Shown: in pieces, positions 8,700 through 18,175 of the stretch
Numbering within the stretch: position 1 is the first letter of the stretch
Layout of the letters: every line of letters starts with the position of its first letter
NCBI RefSeq assembly: GCF_900105135.1
Contig: NZ_LT629741.1
Location: forward strand, 868,001 to 932,000
Direction: 5' to 3'
Source of the DNA: Gramella sp. MAR_2010_147
GTDB lineage: Bacteria > Bacteroidota > Bacteroidia > Flavobacteriales > Flavobacteriaceae
DNA: 64,000 nucleotides
The notes under the pieces: model-generated
Databases searched by the model: none
Told to the model about the DNA's origin: nothing
What the model saw: only the letters and a program-made list of their open reading frames with translations
Program-made: the position numbers and the translations under genes

Positions 8700-9899
8700 T
8701 TACTCTCTATGATGTTTTGTGGATTTGTCTCCTCTACGTCTCTTTTTTTCTTCTCTAAGTAGTGAAAGCTCCCTACCTGTTTGTCCCTTAACCGAAGTAT
8801 TTTCCTGCGCTCGTCGTAATAAATAAGGAACAACATCTCTTACCGGCCCAAAAGGAACAAGTTTAACCGCATTGTAACCCTTTCTTCCAAGATTATAACT
8901 AATATGATCACTCATACCATATAACTGACTGAACCATATACGATCGTCATCTATAGATATACCTTTATCCTCCATGATCTGAAGTGCTAAATAACTGCTC
9001 ACTTCATTATGAGTCCCAATAAAAACCGAAATATCCTCAAGATGATTTAAGCAGTATGAAAGTGTGCTGTTAAAGTTTACATCTGTTGCTTCTTTACTTT
9101 CACAAATTGGGGAATCATAACCAAGCTTTTTAGCACGGGCATTTTCTTTCTCCATATAAGCTCCACGAACAATTTTTGCTCCTATTTTAAAACCTGCCTG
9201 CTCAGCTCTTTCATGCAATCCCTTCAAATAATCTAACCTATCCCAGCGATAACATTGCAGCGTATTAAAAATAAGTACTTCATCTTTATTATACTTTTGC
9301 ATCATCTCTTCCATGAGCTCATCTGCTGATGTTTGCATCCAGGTCTCTTCACCATCGGCATATAAACGAACACCTAGCTCATGAGCGCGCTTACATAATG
9401 TGTTAACTCTATTTTTAACCCTCTCCCATTCCTCTTTTTCATCTTCAGAAAGGCTGATTTTCTCACTAACTTTTTCCCAAATTTCAAACCTTCCAATCCC
9501 GGTAGGTTTAAACATTGCAAAAGATACTTCATCGCTATCTTTAGCGTACTCAATAAGACTTAGCTTTTTCTCCATGGCAGAATCAAATTCCTCCTCATTC
9601 TTTTTGCCTTCTACGGAGTAATCTAAAATACAATGAAGATTTTCATCATACATTTCCTTGATCACAGGTTTACAATCATCTTCTGTCACACCACCACAAA
9701 ACTGTTCAAAGATTGTTTTCTTTATTAATGTTTCAACGGGTAGATGAAGTTTCAGGGATAATTTTGTTAACGAACTACCTGCTTTAACCAAAGAAGAATA
9801 ATTCATCATACTGAATAGGAAAATAGCTCTATCCAATTCAGCATTAGACTTTAATTTAAAAGCCGATTTAGTATTATTGAAAATCTTTTTATTTATCAT
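8700..9899 (-). CDS. Proline dehydrogenase (monofunctional, FAD-dependent)
   Basis: 399 aa, a PutA-type TIM barrel without the P5C dehydrogenase half. Conserved features include RLYADGEETWMQ, NTLQCYRWDRLDYL, GAKIVRGAYMEKE, the GTHNEVSS strand, and the flavin/proline-binding ending FSQLYGMSDHISYNLG and KLVPFGPVRDVVPYLLRR. It oxidises proline to pyrroline-5-carboxylate, passing electrons to the quinone pool at the membrane face. The last ~18 residues are a strongly basic tail (KKRRRGDKSTKHH), probably disordered. Followed by the acyltransferase gene after 8 nt and divergent from aroB. Confidence 0.94.
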   Translation of the reverse strand: MINKKIFNNTKSAFKLKSNAELDRAIFLFSMMNYSSLVKAGSSLTKLSLKLHLPVETLIKKTIFEQFCGGVTEDDCKPVIKEMYDENLHCILDYSVEGKKNEEEFDSAMEKKLSLIEYAKDSDEVSFAMFKPTGIGRFEIWEKVSEKISLSEDEKEEWERVKNRVNTLCKRAHELGVRLYADGEETWMQTSADELMEEMMQKYNKDEVLIFNTLQCYRWDRLDYLKGLHERAEQAGFKIGAKIVRGAYMEKENARAKKLGYDSPICESKEATDVNFNSTLSYCLNHLEDISVFIGTHNEVSSYLALQIMEDKGISIDDDRIWFSQLYGMSDHISYNLGRKGYNAVKLVPFGPVRDVVPYLLRRAQENTSVKGQTGRELSLLREEKKRRRGDKSTKHHRE

Positions 9900-9917
9900 T
9901 TTGAGCTGTTAATCGCG

Positions 9918-9925
9918 CAAATATA
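9918..9925 (-). promoter_or_regulatory. Putative -7 element for proline dehydrogenase
   Basis: On the minus strand TATATTTG, an exact TAnnTTTG match, 18 nt before the start. No clear -33 TTTG is visible. Confidence 0.45.
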
Positions 9926-9959
9926 ATTATTGAAGTTGAGTTAATTCATAATTTCTATT

Positions 9960-9967
9960 TAATTTCG
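9960..9967 (+). promoter_or_regulatory. Putative -7 element for aroB
   Basis: TAATTTCG, one mismatch to TAnnTTTG, 20 nt before the aroB ATG. A TTG lies 21 bp upstream, slightly longer than the usual spacing. Confidence 0.35.
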
Positions 9968-9987
9968 ACAGCATAAATCTTAATGAA

Positions 9988-11058
9988 ATGAACGATTTAC
10001 CAACATCATTAGATTCTGTATTTTATGGACAAGATGGATACTCCAGGCTCAATGATCTTCTAGAGGAAGAAAAGCCTTCAAAAGTGTTCATACTTGTAGA
10101 TGGCAACACGCATGAACTTTGCCTTTCCAGATTTCTTCAGAAGATTAAAGTCGAGTTTCAAACTGAGGTTATAGAGATAGAAGCGGGAGAAGAATTTAAA
10201 CACCTTCAAACCTGTGAAGGCGTTTGGAATGCTTTGTCAGAATTAGAAGCAGACAGGAAAAGTCTTCTTATTAATCTGGGTGGAGGCGTAGTTACAGATC
10301 TAGGCGGATTTGTTGCTTCTACGTTTAAACGTGGAATTAAATTCATCAATATTCCTACTACCCTTCTTTCTATGGTAGATGCATCGGTTGGAGGTAAAAC
10401 AGGAGTGGACCTTGGAAATTTAAAGAACCAGATTGGAGTGATCAATCAACCGGAATTGGTGCTTATTGACTCAACTTACCTGGAGACTTTATCTGCTCTG
10501 GAAATGAGAAGTGGTCTTGCTGAAATTCTAAAGCATGGATTAATTGCTGATGAAATGTATTGGGAAAAGGTTTCCAGACTTTCAGAGCTGAACTTATCAG
10601 ATTTAGATGATATTATCAAGGAGTCTGTTGAGATTAAAGGAGCCATTGTTGAAAAAGATCCTTTTGAACAGAATATTCGAAAAACATTAAACTACGGTCA
10701 CACCCTGGGGCATGCTATTGAATCTTATTGCCTGACTCATTCCCAAAAAAAGAAACTTTTACATGGCGAGGCTATTGCAGCCGGTATGATCCTGGAAACT
10801 TATTTGTCGGTTAAATTACAAGGTTTTCCTGAAAATAAATTGCAACAGGTCACTGAAATTATAAAGAGTATGTATGGTACTGAAAGCTTTTTAGAAGATG
10901 ACATTAAAGAGATAAAGGAACTCATGAAATTTGATAAAAAAAATGAACACGGAAATATCAACTTTGTGTTGCTTGAAGATATAGGAAAGCCGGTTTATGA
11001 TATTACCGTATCAGATGATCTTATAAAAAAGGCATTTGATTTCTACTCAACAATTTGA
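9988..11058 (+). CDS. aroB: 3-dehydroquinate synthase
   Basis: 356 aa. Shikimate pathway step two: DAHP to 3-dehydroquinate, NAD+ and divalent metal dependent, cytoplasmic. Signatures: NLGGGVVTDLGGFVAST (NAD binding), INIPTTLLSMVDASVGGKTG, the metal ligand stretch LAEILKHGLI, and RKTLNYGHTLGHAIES with its zinc-binding His. HGEAIAAGM supplies the final metal His. Other aro genes are not nearby. Confidence 0.96.
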   Translation: MNDLPTSLDSVFYGQDGYSRLNDLLEEEKPSKVFILVDGNTHELCLSRFLQKIKVEFQTEVIEIEAGEEFKHLQTCEGVWNALSELEADRKSLLINLGGGVVTDLGGFVASTFKRGIKFINIPTTLLSMVDASVGGKTGVDLGNLKNQIGVINQPELVLIDSTYLETLSALEMRSGLAEILKHGLIADEMYWEKVSRLSELNLSDLDDIIKESVEIKGAIVEKDPFEQNIRKTLNYGHTLGHAIESYCLTHSQKKKLLHGEAIAAGMILETYLSVKLQGFPENKLQQVTEIIKSMYGTESFLEDDIKEIKELMKFDKKNEHGNINFVLLEDIGKPVYDITVSDDLIKKAFDFYSTI

Positions 11059-11150
11059 ATTTTAACTGATTAAAAAAAATAAGATATATTCTACCCAAGT
11101 ATTGTATCTGATTTATTTTTTTATTTATACTTGCATAAACCAATGAAACT

Positions 11151-11450
11151 ATGAAACGGATAATCGTAGATTACAAAAAGCTAACTCCAGAAATTTTAAG
11201 CCTGCTTGTAGAGAAGTATCCAGATGGCTATGACGATGATCACGTCATTTCTTTCAAAAATGCGAAAAACGAAACAGTTGATGCTGTCGAGGTACGTACT
11301 GAGGATACTGTGTATCTAGTAAAAGTAAGTACCCGTCTGGAAAATACAATGGCAAATTTTGACGAAGAAGACTACGATGATTCTGAGTACAACGATCCAA
11401 TTGTTGATATTCCAGAAAAAGAAGATGAAGAAGAAGATGGTGATAAGTAA
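11151..11450 (+). CDS. Small acidic conserved hypothetical protein, 99 aa
   Basis: Not a family I can name. Residues 1-65 have a plausible compact fold (MKRIIVDYKKLTPEILSLL, then KNETVDAVEVRTEDTVYLVKV). The last ~30 residues are almost all Asp and Glu, a probably disordered acidic tail. No signal peptide or membrane segment. Similar short proteins with acidic tails are frequent in Flavobacteriia (from general knowledge, not checked). It is followed by a two-way hairpin terminator. Confidence 0.7.
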   Translation: MKRIIVDYKKLTPEILSLLVEKYPDGYDDDHVISFKNAKNETVDAVEVRTEDTVYLVKVSTRLENTMANFDEEDYDDSEYNDPIVDIPEKEDEEEDGDK

Positions 11451-11553
11451 ATTTCTATGCAGTAGCTTCAAAAAGCATTATTGTGAAATTTATTTTTCCC
11501 ACTTTAAAAATTATCAGTAAAATAAGAGGTTGATATATTAAGACCATGAGAAT

Positions 11554-11586
11554 AAAAAAAAGGAACGTAATTAACGTTCCTTTTTT
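11554..11586. terminator. Bidirectional hairpin terminator
   Basis: GGAACGT and ACGTTCC form the stem around AATTA, with an A run on the left and a T run on the right, so it can serve both the acidic-protein gene (+) and the PfpI-like gene (-). Confidence 0.88.
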
Positions 11587-11607
11587 ATTCAAATTTTTCA
11601 AAATGTC

Positions 11608-12156
11608 TTAAGCGTGCTGCAGGTCATGCTTTCCTTCCTTTATTTCTTCAATAACCTTAGCATTAAATGCAGGAAGATCATCGGGATTTCTACTGGTAAC
11701 CAAAGCTTCATCAACCACAACTTCTTTATCTACCCAAAGTGCCCCGGCATTCTCCAGGTCTTTTTTTATAGAGTTAAAAGACGTCATAGTTCTTCCTTCT
11801 ACAACATCGGCACTAATCAATGTCCAGGAAGCATGGCAAATAGCTCCTACAGGTTTGCTTTGCTTAAAAAAGTCTCTAACAAAAATTAATGCGCTTTCTT
11901 CCCTTCTTAGTTTATCTGGATTAATAACTCCTCCTGGTAGTACTAATGCGTTATAATCTTTTGCTGAAACTTCATCCAGGGTCTTGTTCACTTCATATTC
12001 CTTACCCCAGTTATCTTTGTCCCAGGATTTAATTTTTCCTTTTTCCAGACTTACTATCTCTACTTTAAATCCTTCCTTCTCCATCGCTTCTTTTGGAGAT
12101 GCCAGCTCACTTTCTTCAAATCCGTGAGTAGCCAAAATTGCAATCTTCTTTTCCAT
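11608..12156 (-). CDS. DJ-1/PfpI family protein (type 1 glutamine amidotransferase-like)
   Basis: 182 aa, close to PfpI/YhbO length. The nucleophile-elbow Cys is in VGAICHASWTL (about residue 108), with His right after it, and the early Glu of the family is in GFEESELASP (about 15-18). VLPGGVINPDKLR and VVDEALVTSRNPDDLPAFN are typical of the PfpI branch. Members are reported as cysteine peptidases, deglycases or chaperones against carbonyl stress; which applies here cannot be told. No signal peptide. Single gene, with a terminator shared with its convergent neighbour. Confidence 0.87.
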   Translation of the reverse strand: MEKKIAILATHGFEESELASPKEAMEKEGFKVEIVSLEKGKIKSWDKDNWGKEYEVNKTLDEVSAKDYNALVLPGGVINPDKLRREESALIFVRDFFKQSKPVGAICHASWTLISADVVEGRTMTSFNSIKKDLENAGALWVDKEVVVDEALVTSRNPDDLPAFNAKVIEEIKEGKHDLQHA

Positions 12157-12254
12157 AATAAAGTCTTTTTTTAGTTTATTCGAAGATAAAAATTGGTTTA
12201 GGGAAAGTATATTAAGGCTCTACTAAAAACAAGGTGCTTTAAGTTAAAGCTTTA

Positions 12255-13265
12255 TTAAGTATTGGAAGAATCACTTTCTTTAGTTTTTTTCTCCTCAAGA
12301 TCCAGGTATGATTTCAAACGATCTACAATATATTTTTCTTCTTTTAACTGAACACGCTTTTGCTCCAGTTTTTTCATTTCCTGATAAATTGCCGGTTCTC
12401 CAAAACGATTTGGCTCCACCTTTTCTTTTTTAATTAATGCGTATTGAACAGTAAATTCCGCACCAAAAAAGAGAATTAAACAGGTATAATACACCCATAA
12501 TAAAACTAAAACAACTGACGATGCACCGCCATAAACAGAAGCGGGTTCACTCTGACCAAAATAAAAGCTAATTAAAAATTCTCCAATTAAAAACAATATT
12601 GCAGTAAGAGCCGCTCCGGTATACGTGGTTCGCAATCTAATCCTGATATCTGGAAGCAATTTAAAGATCATCGCAAATAGCGTTGTGATAAAAAAGAAGG
12701 AGAGAATAAAATTTGAAACTATTACCGCTAATTCAGTAACATTAGGAAAGACCTGCCCCGCTTGATCTGCAAGTACATTCATAAGGGTTGAAATAACGAG
12801 CGTCACCAAAAGAAGTAATCCAATTACGAAGATCATCCCTAATGAGATCATACGATCTAATACCATCTTAAAGAAGTTTGTTTTTCTAGCAGCAACATTC
12901 CAAATATTGTTCATCGCCACTTTAAGCTGAAAAAAAACTCCGGTAGCACCAAAGATCAACATTGCAAAACCAAATATAATGGCCAGAATAGAATCCTGAG
13001 ATAGTGCAGCACTCTCGATCATATTCTCAATTGCATTAGCGGCATCTAAACCAATAAAATCACCTATTTGCCTGGTAATCCTTCCCTGTACAGCTTCTCT
13101 TCCATAGAAGTAACCAGCAATACTTACCACTATAATTAATAATGATGGTAAAGAAAATAACGCATAATACGCAATAGTAGCACTACGTGCATAGGGTTCG
13201 TTCTTATCCCAGCTTATGTATGTGTTTTTTAAAAGCTTTAGGAATATTTTGAGTGAGTTAAACAT
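12255..13265 (-). CDS. YihY/BrkB family inner-membrane protein
   Basis: 336 aa from ATG 13265. An extra in-frame TTG three bases earlier was not used, because the ATG forms a TGATG coupling with the upstream DinB stop. About six hydrophobic segments lie between residues ~30 and 285, including ATIAYYALFSLPSLLIIV, AIIFGFAMLIFGATGVFF and VVLVLLWVYYTCLILFFGAEF, which is the YihY pattern. The C-terminal ~45 residues are a charged coiled coil. The family was once annotated as ribonuclease BN, wrongly; its function is unknown. Last gene of the ppc-DinB-YihY operon. Confidence 0.9.
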   Translation of the reverse strand: MFNSLKIFLKLLKNTYISWDKNEPYARSATIAYYALFSLPSLLIIVVSIAGYFYGREAVQGRITRQIGDFIGLDAANAIENMIESAALSQDSILAIIFGFAMLIFGATGVFFQLKVAMNNIWNVAARKTNFFKMVLDRMISLGMIFVIGLLLLVTLVISTLMNVLADQAGQVFPNVTELAVIVSNFILSFFFITTLFAMIFKLLPDIRIRLRTTYTGAALTAILFLIGEFLISFYFGQSEPASVYGGASSVVLVLLWVYYTCLILFFGAEFTVQYALIKKEKVEPNRFGEPAIYQEMKKLEQKRVQLKEEKYIVDRLKSYLDLEEKKTKESDSSNT

Positions 13266-13783
13266 CAAAGATATTTATTGCTAATAATTTCCTTGTGATG
13301 TAATGCATGCCCGGCCATAATAAAACCAATGGCCCGGGGCGTAGCATTCATATCATTCATATTACCGTTAAGTTTAAGTTTCTGCTCCGTAAGATTTTTA
13401 AACAAAAAGATACCTGAATCCCTTACAGAGTTAAACTCTTCAATAAGATCTGAAGGTTTACGTATTTCAGCATCAGAATTTAGCACATACACATCATGAT
13501 CAAAGCCCGGTAAAGCTGCATTTTCATTCCTCGCAAAACAAAGGGCTCTATATTGAAAAATTCTCTCGGTATCAATAATATGCTGAACCATTTCAAGAAT
13601 ACTCCATTTTTCAGGAGCATAGCGATGAGCCCATTTATCCTCTGGGATAGACTCCAGAAAATCACTAAACTCTTTTGTATTATTCCTTAAGGTTTGAATT
13701 AGTTCGGCATCACCAGGAATTCTATTAATATAACCCCAATAAAAATCACCAATCTCACCCTTTGTTAAATCTGATTTAATCAT
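13265..13783 (-). CDS. DinB-like four-helix metal-binding protein
   Basis: 172 aa. The DinB/YfiT fold is supported by the metal-ligand histidines: one in MVQHIIDTERIFQYR (about residue 67) and HALHHKEII near the C-terminus (about 160). Between them WSILEMVQH and PRAIGFIMAGHALHHK match the family. Members are thiol-transferase-like or damage-induced proteins; the substrate is not identifiable. The start codon directly follows the ppc stop (0 nt gap) and its own stop overlaps the YihY start, so all three are translationally linked. Confidence 0.87.
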   Translation of the reverse strand: MIKSDLTKGEIGDFYWGYINRIPGDAELIQTLRNNTKEFSDFLESIPEDKWAHRYAPEKWSILEMVQHIIDTERIFQYRALCFARNENAALPGFDHDVYVLNSDAEIRKPSDLIEEFNSVRDSGIFLFKNLTEQKLKLNGNMNDMNATPRAIGFIMAGHALHHKEIISNKYL

Positions 13784-16357
13784 TTAAGCTGAATTTCTAC
13801 TTGCATTAATATTTCCATAAAGTGAACGAGTTACCATTTTCTCGAAGGTTTCCAGTTTCTCGCCGGTCTTATCGGGATCTTTACTTAATTCCTGTACCAT
13901 TCTTAATGCATGTTGTTGAATGGTAAGCAACGGCAATACAATTCTTTCACGAGCCTGGATAGAAGCCCTTCCTGCCGGCTGATTTTGCATTAGAACATTG
14001 TACCCGGTTACCTTTAGCAACATTTTCTTCGTTCTTTCAAACTCTTCATGAATTAGTTTCCAGAACTCTCCAAACTCTTCATCATTTTGCATGTACGCCG
14101 TTAAAGGAAAGAATGACTTAGTAAGACTCATCATACTATTTTCCAGTAATGTCTTGAAAAATTCTGAATTCTCATAAAGTTGTTTCACCTTATCAAAATT
14201 ACCATCCTGCTCTAGTTTTTCCATAGCAGTTCCAACACCAAAAAAACCAGGGACATTTTGTTTCAATTGGCTCCAACTTCCTACAAACGGAATCGCCCTA
14301 AGATCTGAAAGATTCAGTTCAGCCGATTTGTTACGTTTTGATGGTCTACTACCAATATTTGTTTTGGCATAATATTTTAAGGTACTCATCTTTTCAAGGT
14401 AAGGTATAAACCTTGGATGTTTCTTGAAGTTAGTATATGTCTTATAACTTATTTCTGCTAACTCCGTCATGGTCTGCCTATCCTCGTCTTTTAAAGCATT
14501 TTTACCATTACTGAAAATCTCATTAGAAACTCCTGAACTTAGCAATTGCTCAAGATTATAAGTACAGGAATCTTTAGTTCCGAAATTAGAACTGATCGTT
14601 TGCCCCTGAACGGTAAGATGAATTTCTTCGTTTTCTATGGTTGGGCCTAGTGAAGCATAAAATTGATGTGTTTTACCACCTCCTCTTGCTGGTGGTCCTC
14701 CTCTACCATCAAAAAATACTACTTTAATTCCATATTCCCTGGAAACTTTAGTCAAAGATTCTTTTGCCTTATAAATGCTCCAGTTTGCCATTAAATATCC
14801 GCCATCTTTGGTTCCGTCGCTAAAACCTAACATGATCGTTTGCTTATTCCCTCTTCTTTCTAAATGTTCTTTATATACCGGGTTTGTATAAAGCTGTTCC
14901 ATTACATTGTGGGCATCCTGAAGATCTGGAACCGTTTCAAATAAAGGTATAACATCTACACTTGGTTTTTCCCAACCAGTCATTCTTAAAAATGCAAATG
15001 GCTGAAGTACTCCCTGTACACTTCCGCAATTACTAATTATATAGCGATTTGCTCCCATCTCTCCACTCTTCTTCTGAATTTCCTGCATTGCATATATAGA
15101 AGAGATCGTAGCTTTTGTCATTCCTTCTTCCATCTCTTCAGGATCGAGTTTACCCTGTACATTGCTCAATAGTTCAATTTGTTTAGCATCATCCAGATCA
15201 TTATAATCAGCTGGAATTAATTCTGGCTGAAGCTTACTTAAATCTTCCAATACTTCCTGATGTATACTTGAATCCTGACGGATATCTAAAGTAGCAAAAT
15301 GATAGCCAAACAAATGTAATTTATTTAGCATATCATCTACATCATCAATAAACAGGGATTGATGTTGCTTTTTAAGAATGTCTTTGATCTTGAGCAGTTT
15401 AGACTTAAAGTCTTCAAGTGAAATTTTAATATTCCCCGATTTAGAAATGGCAGAGTCATAGAGGCTTCTTTCTATTTCAGTCATTAACTCATGTACCTCT
15501 CTAAAAGTTAACTTCCTTTTCAATTTTCGAATATCCCTGTAATAATTAAGAAGTATGGTTCTTCTTAATCTTTTTGCTACTCTCAGGGTAATATCTGTAG
15601 TTACAAAAGGATTTCCGTCACGATCACCCCCGGGCCAGAAACCTAAATTCACCACTTGATTGCCAATGTCTTCACCGTCAAATATATTCTGCTGAATGTA
15701 ATTATGGATCTTACTGGCACTTTGATAGAATACATTCTCGAAATACCAAATAAGATTTACAGCCTCATCGTAGGGCGTAGGCTTTTCCTTCTTAAAGAAC
15801 GGGGTTTTACCCAATTGAGCCAGTAATTGCTTGATCTTAACAAGATCATTCTTTTGAATTGCCTTATCCAAATCTGTAATAATACCTAATACCGTACCAG
15901 GATAGAACTGGGTGGGATGTGCAGTAAGTGTTGGCCTTACATTAAATCTTTTTAAGTATTCTTTTAATTCTTCTGTTTTTTGCTTCGCTTCAGCCTCTTC
16001 TTTTACACTTCTAAGAGTTCCGCGGCCATCCATATTATTCACTATAGAGAACGAAGCATCTTCAATGGCATCAAAAAGTACTACCTGTCTTTCTATATAT
16101 TGAATAAATCTAAAAAGGAGATCTACCTTTTCTTCCTCTGTAGGGTTCTCTCCGTATTTATTAAAAAATCTATCTACAATTTGTGAAGGATTTTGGTTAT
16201 TCTCAAAGCCTGTTTCACATACTTCCTGAAACAAAGGCAGGAGTGCTCCCGTCTGTCTAATATCATCATACGGCAGGGTTAAGAATATACTGTTATAAAC
16301 CTGGTATTTTGCAAGCACGTTATCATTAAATCTATCTAATCTTGGTTCTCTGTGCAT
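13784..16357 (-). CDS. ppc: Phosphoenolpyruvate carboxylase
   Basis: 857 aa. It carboxylates PEP with bicarbonate to oxaloacetate, refilling the TCA cycle. Active-site regions are intact: LTAHPTQFYPGT (catalytic His), FWPGGDRDGNPFVT, LGFSDGTKDGGYLMANW, and the glycine-rich loop FFDGRGGPPARGGGKTH. The C-terminus ends NINASRNSA instead of the common MRNTG, which seems to be a lineage variant because the rest is full length. First gene of a tightly packed operon with DinB and YihY. A terminator for the upstream lrp gene lies about 40 nt before the start, so ppc must have its own promoter in that gap; I could not pick out a good one. Confidence 0.96.
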   Translation of the reverse strand: MHREPRLDRFNDNVLAKYQVYNSIFLTLPYDDIRQTGALLPLFQEVCETGFENNQNPSQIVDRFFNKYGENPTEEEKVDLLFRFIQYIERQVVLFDAIEDASFSIVNNMDGRGTLRSVKEEAEAKQKTEELKEYLKRFNVRPTLTAHPTQFYPGTVLGIITDLDKAIQKNDLVKIKQLLAQLGKTPFFKKEKPTPYDEAVNLIWYFENVFYQSASKIHNYIQQNIFDGEDIGNQVVNLGFWPGGDRDGNPFVTTDITLRVAKRLRRTILLNYYRDIRKLKRKLTFREVHELMTEIERSLYDSAISKSGNIKISLEDFKSKLLKIKDILKKQHQSLFIDDVDDMLNKLHLFGYHFATLDIRQDSSIHQEVLEDLSKLQPELIPADYNDLDDAKQIELLSNVQGKLDPEEMEEGMTKATISSIYAMQEIQKKSGEMGANRYIISNCGSVQGVLQPFAFLRMTGWEKPSVDVIPLFETVPDLQDAHNVMEQLYTNPVYKEHLERRGNKQTIMLGFSDGTKDGGYLMANWSIYKAKESLTKVSREYGIKVVFFDGRGGPPARGGGKTHQFYASLGPTIENEEIHLTVQGQTISSNFGTKDSCTYNLEQLLSSGVSNEIFSNGKNALKDEDRQTMTELAEISYKTYTNFKKHPRFIPYLEKMSTLKYYAKTNIGSRPSKRNKSAELNLSDLRAIPFVGSWSQLKQNVPGFFGVGTAMEKLEQDGNFDKVKQLYENSEFFKTLLENSMMSLTKSFFPLTAYMQNDEEFGEFWKLIHEEFERTKKMLLKVTGYNVLMQNQPAGRASIQARERIVLPLLTIQQHALRMVQELSKDPDKTGEKLETFEKMVTRSLYGNINASRNSA

Positions 16358-16393
16358 AATTAATTTTTAGGATGGTAAATTATTCAAATGTTT

Positions 16394-16436
16394 AATAAAA
16401 AAAGCCCCTTAAACACAGCAGTCTAAAGGGCTTTGA
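16394..16436 (-). terminator. Terminator of the lrp gene, upstream of ppc
   Basis: On the minus strand AAAGCCCTTTAGAC pairs with GTTTAAGGGGCTTT across a short loop and runs into TTTTTTATT. It isolates ppc from lrp. Confidence 0.85.
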
Positions 16437-16454
16437 AAATAAGTTTAGAACTGC

Positions 16455-16934
16455 TTACATGTCTTTAAAAATAGAGTGCATCAGTCGTTTTTTATCATTA
16501 ATACTCTCTTCTAGAGAAATCATTGTTTCCGTTCTATACACCCCTTCGATATCATCAAGTAAGAAGATAATATCCTTGGCGTGTTGTGTGTTTTTTGCGC
16601 GAATTTTACAAAAAACGTTGAACTTACCAGTAGTAACGTGAGCTACAGTCACAAAAGGAATCTCATTTATCCTTTCAAGAACAAATTTAGTTTGAGAAGT
16701 ATTTTTAAGAAATACACCTACATATGCAATAAAGGCATATCCAAGCTTTTTATAATCTAAGGTTAAAGAGGAACCAATAATAATTCCTGCTTCTTCCATC
16801 TTCTTCACTCTCACATGTACCGTTCCGGCAGAAATAAGTAGTTTTTTGGCAATATCTGTAAATGGTGTCCTTGTATTCTCAATAAGCATATCAAGAATCT
16901 GGTGGTCTGTTTCGTCTAATTTAAACTTGGCCAT
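16455..16934 (-). CDS. Lrp/AsnC family transcriptional regulator
   Basis: 159 aa. An N-terminal winged helix-turn-helix (residues ~6-60, with PFTDIAKKLLISAGTVHVRVKKM as the HTH region) is followed by an AsnC-type ligand-binding RAM domain (residues ~70-145, e.g. GYAFIAYVGVFLK and VTTGKFNVFCKIRAKN). Family members bind amino acids and regulate amino-acid metabolism or act globally. Which ligand is unknown. Monocistronic, with its own terminator. Confidence 0.92.
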   Translation of the reverse strand: MAKFKLDETDHQILDMLIENTRTPFTDIAKKLLISAGTVHVRVKKMEEAGIIIGSSLTLDYKKLGYAFIAYVGVFLKNTSQTKFVLERINEIPFVTVAHVTTGKFNVFCKIRAKNTQHAKDIIFLLDDIEGVYRTETMISLEESINDKKRLMHSIFKDM

Positions 16935-16962
16935 TTTTAAAGTTCTATTTTTTAATGAACTT

Positions 16963-16970
16963 CAAAATTA
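16963..16970 (-). promoter_or_regulatory. lrp -7 promoter element
   Basis: On the minus strand TAATTTTG, an exact TAnnTTTG match, 28 nt before the start. No convincing -33 element. Confidence 0.45.
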
Positions 16971-17008
16971 ATACAAAATCGTTGAATTATTGACAATTAA
17001 TTGGATAA

Positions 17009-18175
17009 TTATCCGTATTTAACCTCCAATTCTGCACTATTTAAGATAATTTTATTAACTATAACGTTTTCGGTAATTTCTGAATTATCCGGAAACTCCA
17101 GGACATTTTCCTCTGCATCAATCTCCCTGTGCCCAAAATTGGAAATTTTTGGAGCTATTCTCTCAATAACCGGTACGAATTCAATCTTATTTTTATTTAA
17201 AGTTTCTTTAAACTGAATACTCACATCCTTTAGCTTTCCATTAATTTTTGCATTCCGGATAATCACATCATTAAATAATTTCTGATTTTCAGGAATTTTA
17301 AAATACTCTTCATATTCCAAATCTCTCGAATTATTTTGAGCAATTTGATAAATACAAGAGAGTAAAGCCCGGTAAACATGCTTTCTTGTGACTTCCCGAT
17401 CATAATCACCCGGAGTGTGACCCGCCTCAAAAAGGATGGTTGGAGTAGATAAATTTTGAAAGGTGTCTCCCGCACAATTAATATTGAATGCATCGTCATA
17501 CCTTCCTATAGACTCGGGCAAATAAGCATAGAGATCTTTAGCCATTCCAGCTATCAGGCTCATACTTTGCCTTCTCGAATAATCAATACTCCTCTCTTTA
17601 TCTTTTGACGGCGTAAGAAATGATAAGATAGCCGATTCAGCTTTCTTCCCAGCGCTAAAAATGGTACGTTGATCGTGAAGATTTAAACAGAAATCAGGTT
17701 GAAAATCCTCATAAATACCCTTCAGCAACCTGCTTTCCGGCTGACTAAGATCCTGTAGATCACGATTGAGATCTACAGAGTTTGCATTTACGCGTGTATA
17801 AGCCTGGGCTCCATCGGGATTAAGAACTGGGATTACATATATGGTACAGGCACTTAGGATACCTGAAATTACTTTTTCTTCAGAATTCAATTTGAAAGAA
17901 TTCAGAAGATCAAAAACAGCTTTGGTGGTAGTAGACTCATTGCCGTGCATCTGAGACCAAATAAGAACTTTCAATTTACCGGTTCCAATTCTAAATTTAT
18001 AGACAGGTCTATTCTCAACAGATTTCCCCAATTCTTCAACTTCAAAATCATTTTTAAATAGATCCCTGACAATCTCAAGACTGGAATTGGTGACATACCT
18101 ACCTGTAACTTCTTTAAATTTTATCTGATTATAAGAGTCATCCTCAAAGAGATCTCTCAGCTCTAAGTTCTTCAT
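17009..18175 (-). CDS. M14-family zinc carboxypeptidase
   Basis: 388 aa from ATG 18175 (MKNLELRDLFEDDSYNQ). A longer frame to 18217 would read through two operator palindromes, so I reject it. The M14 zinc ligands are HGNE (SQMHGNESTTTKAVFDLL) and the His in FCLNLHDQRTIFSAG; substrate-binding features NPDGAQAYTRVNANSVDLNRD are present; the catalytic Glu is in PTILFEAGHTPGDYD. No signal peptide is seen, so a cytoplasmic role in peptide or cell-wall-peptide trimming is likely (inference). It is divergent from the XRE regulator over an operator array whose first copy touches this start codon, pointing to control by that regulator. Confidence 0.85.
   Translation of the reverse strand: MKNLELRDLFEDDSYNQIKFKEVTGRYVTNSSLEIVRDLFKNDFEVEELGKSVENRPVYKFRIGTGKLKVLIWSQMHGNESTTTKAVFDLLNSFKLNSEEKVISGILSACTIYVIPVLNPDGAQAYTRVNANSVDLNRDLQDLSQPESRLLKGIYEDFQPDFCLNLHDQRTIFSAGKKAESAILSFLTPSKDKERSIDYSRRQSMSLIAGMAKDLYAYLPESIGRYDDAFNINCAGDTFQNLSTPTILFEAGHTPGDYDREVTRKHVYRALLSCIYQIAQNNSRDLEYEEYFKIPENQKLFNDVIIRNAKINGKLKDVSIQFKETLNKNKIEFVPVIERIAPKISNFGHREIDAEENVLEFPDNSEITENVIVNKIILNSAELEVKYG

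Noticed and set aside
13266..13268. TTG as start of the YihY gene
   Set aside because: ATG 13265 gives TGATG coupling with the DinB stop; the TTG adds only one residue.
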